From Guyanagaster necrorhizus (Eukaryota > Basidiomycota > Agaricomycetes > Agaricales > Physalacriaceae): a stretch of 64,000 bases of DNA. The notes below the pieces were generated by a model. That model had not been told where the DNA came from and did not search any database. It worked only from the letters and a program-made list of their open reading frames with translations. Positions within the stretch are counted from its first letter, which is position 1. Each line of letters starts with the position of its first letter. The stretch lies in assembly GCF_019112545.1 (NCBI RefSeq), contig NW_025064881.1:904591-968590 (forward strand). The letters are read 5' to 3'. This document shows positions 13,366 through 24,958 of the stretch, piece after piece. The translations under genes were made by a program, and so were the position numbers.

Positions 13366-13888
13366 CGAAGTAATGATTGAGGACGGCGTGCAGTTATGTT
13401 TATTTCACGAAACTAATATGACTCTTCGTCCGAAACGGTCTCGCTCACCGATTTCTTACAACGAAATCAGAAGTCGACCAAGGCGCTTGTGGTAACTAAT
13501 ACGTCGATCATTTACTCTACGTCTACCATGATTCTCATCACGAGCGCGAGTATCCGCTCTCAGCCTCCGATCGTCTTTCTGCAACTGAATCTTAAATGGC
13601 TCCCTGTGGGTTGTGGCCACAAGTGTGCCATGAAGAACGTCAAACCGTCTATCGTTTTATTGACCGTAAAGAACGGAAGAACCCTTCATACGTGAAACAC
13701 TCAAACGAAGCATCTATAGATTTTCAAGGTCTGGGAGGTGCTCCAAGAGTATGTGTCTCACGATCTCTAGACATTAAAGCTTATTCAAGTCCAGGCAGGT
13801 GCAATTCGGAGAACTACTGAATGTTTTACAGGCCGTTCACATCTTCGTTAACTTCGAAACAGTTCTGGGCAATCATAACATGCATCCC
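13366..13888. other. Spacer between hydrolase gene and LTR element
   Basis: About 520 bases with short overlapping open frames in several phases and no recognisable domain. No target-site duplication could be matched between the left edge (before 13889) and right edge (after 16290) of the neighbouring retroelement. Confidence 0.4.
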
Positions 13889-14144
13889 TGTAGTAATGGA
13901 TACATATTCGAATACATTCACTTATCTATTTGATTTTCTTTCCTTTTTTGGTACAATGCACCATTCTGCACATCTCAGCTTTTAACCACAACACTGATGT
14001 GAGTATCTTCTATATCTACCTCTGTTTGATTACATTTACTCATTATCTATGTAGTAATGTTACAATGTCCTATTCTAGTGCCCATTCTCTTCTGAACTCT
14101 TTCTCATTCATCATATTCATGCATCTATCTTGTTAAGTCCAACA
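13889..14144 (+). repeat. 5' LTR (about 256 bp)
   Basis: Aligns through its length with the inverted LTR at 15405-15667 and with the 3' LTR at 16084-16290, apart from an internal 56-nt segment (near 13998-14053, GTGAGT...TAG) that the 3' LTR lacks. Ends in CCAACA. The first 20 bases are diverged from the TGTTAGATG start of the other copies. Relative to the 3' LTR nearly every CG is TG or CA here. Confidence 0.8.
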
Positions 14145-14151
14145 GGTTATG

Positions 14152-15400
14152 GGCCCTGCTACCAGCATGTCCATGACAACTGAAATAAAGCTAGTCAGCA
14201 CAACAAAACTTGCAGATGATGGATCAAACTGGATAGCATTTGAAGAGAAGCTCACCAACAAGTTCCTGGATAAGAGCCTTAGCTGGCATCTCTGAGGAAC
14301 AACTCACAAACCCCTGTACCCTGTTGAGCACAAGGGAAACTTCTACTGGTCCTCCAACACTGCATTTTTAATCTCAACTCCAAATACACAGCAAGCTATG
14401 GCAGTTTAACCAGATGTTGCTATGATGGCAGGTAAGCTCAAGGTGAATATCACTGAGCTACACAACATTTGTGCTCACTGAAGTCATACCACCCTTCACT
14501 GCATGTATGTTAATGACTATATTGAAGAAATCAAGCTTGATCTTAACTCTAAACTGGAATTTTGTGAGACCTGTGTAAAGGTCAAAGCAAAGTGCAAGCC
14601 ATTTCCCAAACAAGGCCAATATGAATATGTCAAAAATAGTAGTGACAAGGTCATTGGAGATCTAATGGGCCCAATATCTGTCATATCACTTGGAGGAGCT
14701 CACTACATCTGCATGTTCTGTGACCTACATACCCATGAATCAAAATCCAAATATCTATCAAAGAAATCAGGTACTTTTAGGTCATACAAATGTTACAAGA
14801 TATGGACCAAGATCCACCAAGATGTAGAGGTCATCAAGATCCTTGGTACAGATCAAGGGGGAGAATTCACTAGTGATTAGTTTGGTCAGCATCTCAAATC
14901 AAAGAGAACCATTCAGCATCTTACTGTGCATGATTCTCTTTAGTCAAATGGGATTGCCAAATGTTCAAACAGCCATCTGATGCACACAACCAGAGCTTTC
15001 TTAATCAGTTCAGGGTTACCAAAATACCTCTGAGCTGAAGCTCACCAGCATGCTGAATGGATCTACAACTGCACCTCAACAAAAGCAATCCCATCAGAGA
15101 AAATCCTATTTGAGATAGCAACTGGCAGAAAGTCTAACATCTCAGGTCTTTGCCTATGAGGATGTCAATGCTGGATCTGAGTGAAGATACCAGAAAAGCT
15201 TAGAGAGCACACTATTGAAGCTTGTTTTGTGGGTATTGATACCAAAGCCAAGGGCTGGAGGATTTATCTACTTCAACAAAAATGATCTGACTCCAAAACC
15301 ATTCATAGTTGAGGGAGAGGATGAAGATACCAACTCTACTGTCTCAAAGTCATCAACTGCTTCTCAACTCTTTGAAAATCTGACAGATGAACCACAAAAA
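14152..15400 (+). pseudogene. Copia gag / integrase fragment, broken
   Basis: Begins with a gag-like reading near 14150 (TTEIKLVSTTKLADDG, WIAFEEKL), then frames with stops. The open frame 14503-14880 carries the pre-integrase/integrase start: FCETCVKVKAK (a CxxC zinc half-site) and, 60-110 residues on, GDLMGPISVISLGGAHYI and ILGTDQGGEFTS, the second acidic position of the DDE core. Beyond a TAG at 14878 the integrase continues with further stops (SNGIAKCSN, AEWIYNCTSTKAIPSE) to about 15300. Nonfunctional. Confidence 0.8.
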
Positions 15401-15404
15401 AAAA

Positions 15405-15667
15405 TGTTGGAATTAATAAAATAGATGCATGAATGTGGTGAACAAGAAAGAGTTCAGAAAAGAATGAGCACTAGAATAGAACATCATAACATTACTACAT
15501 AGATAATGAGTAAATGTAATCAAACAGAGGTAAATATAGAAGATACTCACATCTCAGCATTGTGGTTAAAAGCTGAGATGTGCAGAATAGTGTGTCATAT
15601 CAAAAAAGAAAAGAAAATCAAATAGATAAGTGAACATGTTTGTATTATACTAATTCTACATCTAACA
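15405..15667 (-). repeat. LTR copy in inverted orientation (263 bp)
   Basis: Read on the minus strand it starts TGTTAGATGTAGAATTA and ends TTCCAACA, like the 3' LTR, and keeps the intron-like segment. Its length, 263, exceeds the 3' LTR by exactly 56. It abuts an inverted RNase H terminus, so it is the genuine 3' end of a second element copy joined head-on to the first. Confidence 0.85.
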
Positions 15668-16083
15668 CACTCTCTCAAAATGTATATGATTCACTTACAC
15701 AATGTCTAACACCTCTGCAAACTTCTTGAACTTTGGGTGAGCCAATGGCTTTGTAAGGATGTCAGCAATCATGTCATCAGTTGGGCAATACAGCAACTTG
15801 ATATGGCCTTGCTCAACAGTTTGCCAGATAAAATGGTATTGGACTCCAAAATGCACTTTCTATTGCCAAGGATTCAGTATTCCATGAACAAATGAAGCAC
15901 ATTGGAGTCTGATACCATTTCATCTGGCAAACTGTTGAGCAAGGCCATATCAAGTTGCTGTATTGCCCAACTGATAACATGATTGCTGACATCCTTACAA
16001 AGCCATTGGCTCACCCAAAGTTCAAGAAGTTTGCAGAGGCATTAGATGTCATGTAAGCGAACCATATATGTTTCGAGGGGGAG
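15668..16083. repeat. Inverted repeat: two RNase H C-termini tail to tail
   Basis: On the plus strand 15890-16055 reads HIGV..YHFIWQTVEQGHIK, LLYCPTDNMIADILTKPLAH and PKFKKFAEALDVM, the Copia RNase H terminus. On the minus strand 15668-15865 reads nearly the same. The arms meet near 15865-15885. The arrangement can form a hairpin of roughly 180-bp arms. Confidence 0.85.
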
Positions 16084-16290
16084 TGTTAGATGTAGAATTA
16101 TTACAATACGAACACATTCACTTACCTATTTGATTTTCTTTCCTTTTTGGGTATGATGCACCATTCTGCACATCTTAGCTTTTAACCACAATGCCGAGAT
16201 TAACGTTACGATGTCCTATTCTAGCGCCCGTTCTCTTCTGAAATCTTTCTCGTTCACCATGTCCGTGCACCTACCTCGTTAACTCCAACA
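16084..16290 (+). repeat. 3' LTR lacking the 56-nt segment (207 bp)
   Basis: TGTTAGATG...CTCCAACA. It matches the other two LTRs but goes directly from CCGAGAT to TAACG at 16200/16201, where they have GTGAGT...TATGTAG. It retains many CG dinucleotides where the others have TG or CA, so it is younger or less mutated. Confidence 0.85.
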
Positions 16291-16386
16291 TCAATCATCT
16301 ATTTAACTCGCACCAATCGTATGTTCTAAGAATCGTAGTCTATTATGCAACGACGTCTCCATGTCGCCACCTTTGGGTACAGTCTC

Positions 16387-19300
16387 TCACAGAACCTGGT
16401 TTTTGTGAAGCGCGTAGAAATGTGAATCAGGACGTTGCAGTAAATCTTTTGGTGACCCCATCTCTACGACACGGCCGTTATCAAGGACCATCACTTTATC
16501 ATAATCGACAATAGTAGCTAACCCGAGTATCAAATCAATTCAGAAAATGAAGAAGATGATGACTCACAGATGCGATGGGCAACGGAAATGACTGTAGCTT
16601 CCCGCAAACTATTGTGTAACACAGATAGCAGCCGCTGGTCAGTAGAAGTATCCATACTACAAAGGGATCATTCTAGGAAAGCGTGTACTGGCGATGGTTG
16701 TTAGCTCACCTCGAAGATGCCTCATCAAAGACCACGATTTTGCGCTTTTGCAAGAGAACCCGTGCTATGCAGAGGAGTTGACGCTGAAAACGTGCTTCAA
16801 CAGCGGAATGCGTACAAAGTCCGAACAAGCCTACCTCTCCGGCGGAAAATTGAAGCCCATCAGCCGAGACCATAGCATCGAGTTGACCTTCGAGACCTTC
16901 GACTAGCTTGCGCATGCCGACTAGCTCAAGGGTTTCCCATATCTGTTCATCTTCCACTTCCATAGAACATCCAAGAGTCAAATTGTCTCGCATCTTTGCA
17001 TACAATAAGAAAGGATCTTGTGAGACGGTGCTAGGATGCCAAAGTTAATGCTTGGTGGGTGTAAGAAACGGTATGACGGTACCTGATGGCCGACCGTAAC
17101 ATCTCAATAGGTACGGTCGCTAGGTCAATACCATCTATGAAGATCTGGCCGGTGCAAAGTCCCGTAGTGCCAAGCCCTTGGAGCAGAGCGAAAACAGTGC
17201 TGCTTTTACCACTCCTATTATAATTGTCAGCAGCAGACAGCGTGTCAAGAGGAACAATTTACCCTGTGCGTCCACAAATACCTAGCTTTTCGCCACCCTG
17301 AACTGTAAAGCTAATGTTATGAAGAACAGGATCCAGGTTTTCTCTACATCAAAATGAGACATCAGCAACGTCCGACTTGTATTAAAAGGAAATCTACTGA
17401 CCCGTATCGTAGACCCACATCACGGAATTCGATGGAACCGAAAACGGGCCATTTAGAGCCAGGCGGCTGTCTTCTTTCGTCTGAGAACGATTCAGGTTGA
17501 AGGCCGTCCAACTCGAAGAGCCGTTCTACTGAGACGATTCCATTCTCAACGCGGGTATAAGCCAATAGTAAGTTGATTAGACTTTGCGCAAGGCTGACTA
17601 GCTGGGAGAGCGCAACACCCAGGTAACCTCCGGATGTAGAGCCGCGCAACCCAACCGCAAGACCCGCAATGGCAATGGCTACACAAGCCGTGAGCAGGTT
17701 CAACGAAGTGCGTCTTTCGAATGATTAGACCAAAAATGGCTTGTCTATAAGATGAAGAGCTTACAAAAATCGGATTCCTGCGTAACGGTAATACATTGGA
17801 ACCTGTGAACGATCGAGATGGTATATGCTCATGTCCTTGAAGAGCTTCTCCGAACGGAACGCCCGAATCGTTATCAGGCCAGACAAGGTTACGGTAAACG
17901 CGGTGTACAGCGGCGTTTTGGAGCTTAACGTCAAGCGTTGTAGTTGTCTTGAGGTAGCCTGGGAAATGAAATTCAAAATGAAGAATGTTTCCAAGACCAC
18001 GTGTCCGCGTCCCTACCAGATATACTTTCTGCAGACCCCAATAGATAACACCTAAGAGTGGGACAGATATCGCGAGCCAAGGTACCTACAAGAAATTTAG
18101 CTTGGGTCACAACGATGGAATCTTTCAACTCACAGCAATAAGAATGAGGATCACAGCTCCCACTAAATCGATATAATAAACACGAGGTTGATATCTCTGA
18201 AATGCCACATAACGCACCAACGTAAACGGCGGTGAAAGTAAAGTCCTGTAGAGCCCTTGGAAAGGCGAAGTCGGCTATGAACATATCACTTGACCATCGG
18301 TTCTGCAACTTCGCCAAAGGTGTGCGTTGGAAGTATGTGACTGGAGCAGCGAGCACGGCTGACAATTGCTGAGCGTGAATGATCAAGGAGGCGCGGGGCA
18401 CCGTAACTTGAGTGTACATCCACATGGTCATGAATGATGTCAAGAAGCAAGTTACGGCAAACGCGGCATAGCCTCCAAGCCAGGGCCCGTGCGAAGTGGT
18501 ATTACTCTCGGACCACTCTTTGAGTAGGATCTAAATAAGCACGTCAGATACTATACAGTAGAACGAGCCAATAGAACCATCCACCTGCAAGCCAATCTGC
18601 ATCGCTGTGTAGATTATAAGACACGTCAAGCAGAGTGCTAGCCTATTCCAGCCGCACTGAAACAGTAAATCTGAGCATACATGCCAAGCCTGGCGTAAAG
18701 AGTCACCCACTGCTTTCATGTAGAATCCATATGTCCCCCAGGATGTTGAACCACGAACACCCTTCTCTTCTTCATCAACCTTTCTTTCGGCTGTTTGGCT
18801 TGGCTTTTTGACCTCTTGCTCTTTAGTGGGTACATTGCTAGCCTTTGCTTCTTCCTTGACTTCCGCCTCCTCGTCTTCGACCTTTTGCTGTCCGATGTAT
18901 TGAGCAACATCAAGGTCTCTGTCATGTAGTTCGGAAAGTCTGCCCTCCGCCACGAGCGCACCAGAGTCAAGAATGACTATATGGTCGGCCGATGCGAGGT
19001 GTTGCACTGCGTCCGGCATAAACAACTGAAGACAGACGCCGGTAAGGTTGACGTACGATTGTGCGTGACGAGCACGACTGTCTTCCCCTTTCCCCGCAAC
19101 AAGCCATCTTCACCGAGCAGCCGTGTGAATACAGAAACCGCTGTGTGGGAATCCTAAAACCAAAGTTACAAATATCACACGAGCGCCATTGGGATAACTT
19201 ACCAGAGCCGAGAAACAATCATCGAGAAGAGTGATATCACATTTGGCGTACACAGCTCTTGCTAAGGACTATCGTTTGATGAATACGGTATCCACAAAAA

Positions 19301-21996
19301 GGTGGTACCACTCACTACGCGCTGCTTTTGTCCACCGCTAATGGAACCAGGAGATATCTCGGTCATATCACCATTAGCCATACGCGCCAAATCAGGGCGT
19401 AGCGCGCAAGCATCCACCACCGTCTCATACCACTGTGGATTGAATTCGTTGTCCAGAACAATGTTCGAACGCACAGTCGTGGGCCATACAAATGCCTCTT
19501 GAGGTGCATATGCTATCCGGCCTTGGGGTAGAACGCTGGAGCCTGCGCCTTCTATGAAATATGTCTCTCCAAGAAGAGTTTTGAGGAGAATCGATTTTCC
19601 CTGATTCCAAAAAATATATATTTATAACTACCGGCGGAATGAGATATAAAGAACTTACGGCACCGACAGGTCCTACGACCATGCTCAAGCTGTTGATATC
19701 GAATGATATATTGCAGTCTGATATCAAGGCCTTTCCATCCTTTCCTGCAGCAATCGTTGCGTGCGACAGCATCATTCGGGAAGCACCGTAGGCGTTGAGA
19801 GAAATATCACTCTGACGTTTGAGGTCGCTTTTTTCATCATCTGTGAAGTTTGATTCTGACAAGATGTCTTGCTCGGTGAGACTAGTCTTTTCAGGGAGTG
19901 ACCTGTTCAGTGAGATATTAGTAGGTGTTCCAATGGTTTTTAGCCTGACGTACAAAAATACGGCTATTCGTTTCATGCTGGCAAATGATGCGAGTAAAAG
20001 CGGGAAGCAGTTACCAACAGTGCTGATTGGCAAAGTAACAAGATTCTGCGACCTTTTCGTCAGTATCAATCTGTTAAGCTGGTGAAAATACTCACAACCA
20101 CAGTCAATATAGTGAATAGGGTTTCTGGATAAAGATCCTCCGACTTTATTCCAACGAAGGTCCCTAAAGCGGCGATGCCGGCGAAATTGATCGTCGCAGA
20201 TGATAAGACGCCTACGATGACAAGGCGTGCACTGTGAAAACAGGTACATTGAAAAAGAGCGCAAGGAAGTAACGGACGCAAATCCTCACTAAAATGTCTT
20301 GAGAAAGCCTATTTCTCTGATTCTGACAGGTTCAATCCACTTTGGCATCGTTGGTTCGACGGCAAGAAGTTTTACTGGAATAATTTGCGACATGACTGAT
20401 GTCTGAAAAATATTGACAACAAGACGCGCATCGATAAAACGACACCATTACATACCAGAACCTTTAGCCTATCCTGAGTGCTTCCCATCCAACGTTTTTG
20501 AGCTTTAGCGACGTGGTTTCCGATATGGCTTGTGATGACGAAGAATCCGACCATAATCACGATGGGTGGAATCATCGCAAAAGAAGCCTGAATAAATTAG
20601 ACAAGGAAATCTACGGACCGACACTGGTATACCTTGAACCATAAAATAACAGCTGCCACTGCTATTGAAATAAACGCACTCCATAGTTCGTGGAAGAACG
20701 CAATTCCTTCGCATACACGCTCGACATCGACGGACCTAATAAAGATGACGTCATCAACAAGAAAACAAATAAGGCAAGAAGGCGCACATGTAGGTTACCG
20801 CAGTACCACGACCCTCACTTTCTGCTACCGAGGCCGAAAGTCGCATTGACTTGTCAAATATGACGCCGACTAAAGCTGCGCGATATCGGACGACCATTGT
20901 GTACACCTTATCCCAGTAAACGGCAGTGGATGATGCTATGGCAAGGTATACGATGGCATATGCACCAACTAAGCCCCAGCCATGAGCCGGGTCGTCGCGC
21001 GCACCATTCGAATTGGTGTACGAGTCTACAAAAGCGAGCATCGACTCTACAAGGAATGGCTGCGTAAATGTTGTGGCTATCAGAATGCATTTGGGCACTA
21101 CTGGCGCGAGGAATTGGGAAAGGAACGCTCTCATGGAAGGAATGAATATCGGAGTACGAGCGGCGCCTTTTGAGCGGGAAAGGGCCTTGGTCAGTGCTGC
21201 ATTTGCCGGTACACCAGACAGGATGGGTGGAAGACCGAAGGCGACCAAGTCATCGAGGTCGAAGGCTCTTTTGAATCCTCCAATGAGAAGTGGAAAGAGA
21301 TACACGAAAAAGAGCCTTGACAGTATCGAGGAGGTTGTTTCTAGGGCCGTGGGCTGGATGGCGTCAGTATTATTCCAGTCGATATGCAAGAATTCTCACT
21401 TTATTGGCTTCCCGCAGGAATCTTCGCTTCTGAGCAAGCTCAACGACGAGGTAACACGTCCGCGCGACAAATGACACGACAAATAGCGCAAAGAATTTTG
21501 CATGAAGGACTCCGGCGGTAACATACGTTCGCAACTGGGTTGCGGCAAAGAGCACAGAGAGAAAGAGATATAGTCCAATGAGAGTGCTAGGAGCGAAGCA
21601 GCGAGTGTGATGAAGGTAGGAAACAACCGACAGGCAAATCTGTGCTGACATAAGTTGATTAGATTCTTCCGGGCTCTGCACACTCACCGCCGCAACGAGT
21701 TCAAGCGCGTATCCAACTGTAGCCCATTTTCCCCAGCCATCTCGTGGCACATACGCAAGAGTCGCTGCGAGGACTGCCACCAGGATGGCGCCTAGAACAA
21801 GTTTCACTGCCGAGAGGAGGTCGATTGTGCGGCGAGTAACTTGAGGAGATCGCACGAGGCTGACAGCATGAAATGTACCACAGAAGATGAATATTGCTGC
21901 AGGAAGGATCGACATGAATCTAAAACACAGTGAGCTTGTTTTCCTTCTTTAACCCTACAAAACTAACCTGAACTGGAAGCCCAGCGTAAGATCCAT
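16387..21996 (-). CDS. ABC transporter, subfamily C (MRP-type, full length)
   Basis: ATP-driven exporter or vacuolar importer of conjugates and toxic organics. The start at 21996 (MDLTLGFQFR, spliced to FMSILPAAIF) opens an N-terminal TMD0 with several hydrophobic helices, then the ABCC linker and TMD1 (SSILSRLFFVYLFPLLIGGF, near 21300). NBD1: Walker A GPVGAGKS (near 19590-19680, across an intron), signature SGGQKQR (near 19320), Walker B ITLLDDCFSALD with Asp in place of the catalytic Glu, as is common in ABCC NBD1. A charged linker (about 18730-18900) leads to TMD2 (18450-17600). NBD2: GRTGSGKSS (across an intron near 17220-17270), FSAGERQL (near 16800-16860), IVVFDEASS with catalytic Glu, and VLDNGRVVEMGSP near the stop at 16387. 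It lies between the retroelement and the NRPS-like gene, whose start is 320 bases away and divergent. Confidence 0.92.
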
Positions 21997-22318
21997 GTGC
22001 CTGCATGGTGAAGCAGGTCCAAAGGAGTCTTCAGCGCATATCTCTTCCATGATGGCAGAAAAAGAGTGCTGCAAGATAACTATGCTGCGAAAGTTGGGAG
22101 TTTGTAGAAATTTCCTCCGGGTGGATTCTCTGATAAGATGCCAAGATTATCTGATAAGGCAGAGGTACTATCTGATTTGATGCCACATGTCTTCTACAAC
22201 GCCGCCAACTGATCCGCGTTTTTGTCCAGTTCGCCCATTCGTCATTGCCTACTCAATACGCTTAGGGCAACACTAAATAAAAAGGTCCTTCTGGTGACCG
22301 GACGATGACACTTGATTC

Positions 22319-24958
22319 ATGACTTCGTTCAAGAGCTACGTTTTCCATCCCCTCCCTGACCTCGGCTCGCTACGTCGTCTTCCGTCATCAGGACCATGTA
22401 GCATCGCCTACAAGATCTCTCCTGGCCTTTCCAAACGCCTTATCTCTCCCGATGGACGCCTCTCACCAACTGCACAATCTCAGCTTCGTGCCTCCTTTGC
22501 CAACATGCTAATGCGATACCTGGATCGTCAGGACTATCTCTTCGCAGAAACGTCTGTTACATATTTACAAGATCCTGAAGGCGTCCTATTGCGCCCCATC
22601 CGTGCCCGACTGGAGCTAGAGATCGCGCCGACGTGGAATAGTTTCGTCCGGATGCTTACCACGCAAGCTGATAGTGTCGACGAAGAAATGTGTTTAGATG
22701 ACGCACGACTAGAATTGGGTATCGTCGATGAACAGAATCCAGTTCGCGCGGTTTTTGTGTGGAATGTCCGAGACGTCGGAGATGACGCCTTTTTGCCAAA
22801 TGGCATTATTTTTGGAGCCCACATCGACAGTTTTTCCGTGGTAATTGATCTCCTCGCAGACAGCGCGTTGATATGCGCCTCTACCATCGAAAATCTCGCT
22901 GCTCAAGTTAGCGTAACCCTCGATGCCATCATCAGCTTCCCCGATTCCCCTCCAAAGACGCCCGAGGATGTCATGCCTCCGCCATTACTTTCATGCGCGC
23001 CACGGACATGTGATTTAGACCATGAACACCTTGTCCTTGAATGGTTGTTCGACCATGCGTCAAAGCGTCCGGATGCCGTAGCCCACGAAATCTATGCTTC
23101 CATGGATAAACCCCCGTTCCTGCTGACCTACGGCGAGTATAACCGGCAGAGCAACATTCTCGCCCGCTGGTTAATCGCGAACGGTATCCATCTGGAGGAC
23201 AAGGTAGCTCTATGTAGCCCGAGAACGCACAATTTCTATGTCATCATGGCTGCTATTTTGAAAGCTGGGGGTTGTTACGTTTCGGTATGTGCCAATTGAG
23301 CAAACATAATGCCTCTAACACTCTTTATTTTAGATCGACCCAGAGTTACCAATCGAGCGAAAGCGTTTCATTGTAGAAGACAGTGGTGCGCGTCGAGTCT
23401 TTTCTGCTCCTGAAGATACGTCCATCTTTGGCGACGCGGCAGTCCCTATAACAACGGCTTTCATGGATCAGCTGGAATCCGACTTCAACGATAGCAATAT
23501 TTGTCTTGCGACACTCTCTTCTCTGGCCTATCTTCTCTATACATCTGGTACTTGAAAATAGTTGATCCGTAACATCATCAACTCATATCTTTTCAGGTAC
23601 TACTGGAAACCCTAAGGGTTGCCTTTTAACTCACCGAGGACTGTATTGGGCCATGGATGCCTTCTGCGCTCTACCGAAACTCGTCACGAATCCTGATACC
23701 GACAAACGTTTGGCTTTAGCATGTAAGTCCCTCTTCGAGGGTGTATCTTTCATCGTTAACATAACGAGCAGCCACCGCATTCGACGTCCACATCTCCGAA
23801 ATTGTGCAAAGTTGGTGCCTCGGCACGCGGTTGGTCAGCGCGCCACGTTTTGAGCTTTTAACCCAGTTGCGTCGGCACATCATCTCAATTGGTGTGACGC
23901 ACATCGGTATGGTGCCAAGCATGATCGAAGCCTTGCTGGAGAGTCCGGACGGGTTACCCATAAAGTATCTCGTTTCAGGGGGCGAGAAAATCACAGATTC
24001 GGTCAGTCGAATTCTGCTCGTTTATCAGACTTATCTTAACGATTGTTTTCTAGCTACTGAAGAAATGGTCTGCGAGACCTGATTTGGTTCTTGCTAACTT
24101 TTATGGGTGGGCACCTGCAATGACCGGGTTTGTGACCAGATGCTAAATTACCCTTTAGTCCGACAGAAGTCACGATTGGCTGCACTTCAAGGCAGATAGG
24201 CATGAATGATCGCAAAGAAAACATCGGAAGAGCTTTTCCCTCATGCTCCGCGTATGTCGTTGATCGTGATCTGAATGTGGTACCGTTGGGATGTCCAGGA
24301 GAGCTGGTCATAAGCGGGCCTCTCGTTGCGCGCGGTAGGACGCTTTTCCATACTCGTCTAGGCCCTTATTGACGTGCTACAGGTTATCACAACCTCCCTG
24401 ACGTAACATCGAAGGTGTTTATTGATTATCCTAGTCCGGGATGTAAGGCGTACCGTACGGGTGATCTAGGTAAATCGCGTCCTCGCGTAATCTATATCTC
24501 ATTGACGTTACTCAGTTCGCATGATGCCGGATCACTCCATCGAAATCATGGGTCGTATCGATAGCCAAGTTAAATACCGTGGGGTACGCATCGAAACGGA
24601 AGGGATATCTTCCATACTCCAGGCTGCCGGCGATGACAAGCTCGCCGTTTCGACTTTCATCACGACCCATCCTGCAGTGGGCGCACAGGAGCTCCTCGTC
24701 AGCTTCTTCGCCTTGGGTAATGATGTCTCTGTTGTCGACCGTCGTTCCTCTATTCCTTCGTTGGTTCAGACAGAAGAAGCGAAGACGCTGGTACAAACCC
24801 TGAAAGCGGCCGTTCAGGTACAGCTTCCGGCTTATATGCGACCAGCGTATATTCTTCCTGTTGAGTTCATACCACTGAGCTTGAATGGGAAGACGGATAC
24901 CAAGGTTCTGGAGCGTATTTTGCGCAGCTTGGATATGCAGGCGTTGTTGGGGAATTAG
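22319..24958 (+). CDS. NRPS-like adenylation (AMP-binding) enzyme without visible carrier domain
   Basis: Activates a carboxylic or amino acid as an acyl-adenylate. About the first 230 residues resemble the end of an NRPS condensation-like region but show no HHxxxDG motif. Then comes one adenylation domain with core motifs in order: LTYGEYNRQSN (about 23130), LLYTSGTTGNPKG (A3, across an intron near 23545-23600), NFYGPTE (A5, near 24095-24165), YRTGDL (A7, near 24455), GRIDSQVKYRGVRIE (A8, near 24550) and LNGKTD with the A10 Lys (near 24885). The frame stops at 24958, about 20 residues later. There is no LGG(H/D)S carrier site and no reductase or thioesterase. Six or so short introns. It could be a stand-alone A-domain enzyme or a shortened siderophore-type synthetase; the substrate is not predictable. 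A broken copy of its 3' end lies 0.9 kb downstream. Confidence 0.88.

Larger units (their letters stand above)
13889..16290 (+). mobile_element. Rearranged Ty1/Copia-type LTR retrotransposon remnant
   Basis: Non-autonomous, decayed element. It is bounded by direct LTRs at 13889-14144 and 16084-16290, with a third LTR in opposite orientation at 15405-15667. The internal part holds gag-like and pre-integrase/integrase sequence (14150-15400) with stop codons, then jumps to a tail-to-tail pair of RNase H C-termini (15668-16083). Reverse transcriptase is missing. The order gag, integrase, RNase H next to the 3' LTR is the Copia order. I find no CG dinucleotide from about 13912 to 16057, unlike flanking genes. 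The element separates the hydrolase and ABC transporter genes. Confidence 0.85.

Noticed and set aside
13880..16300. Target-site duplication flanking the LTR element
   Set aside because: No matching 4-6 base direct repeat found at the two outer edges. The outer LTRs are probably not ends of one insertion.
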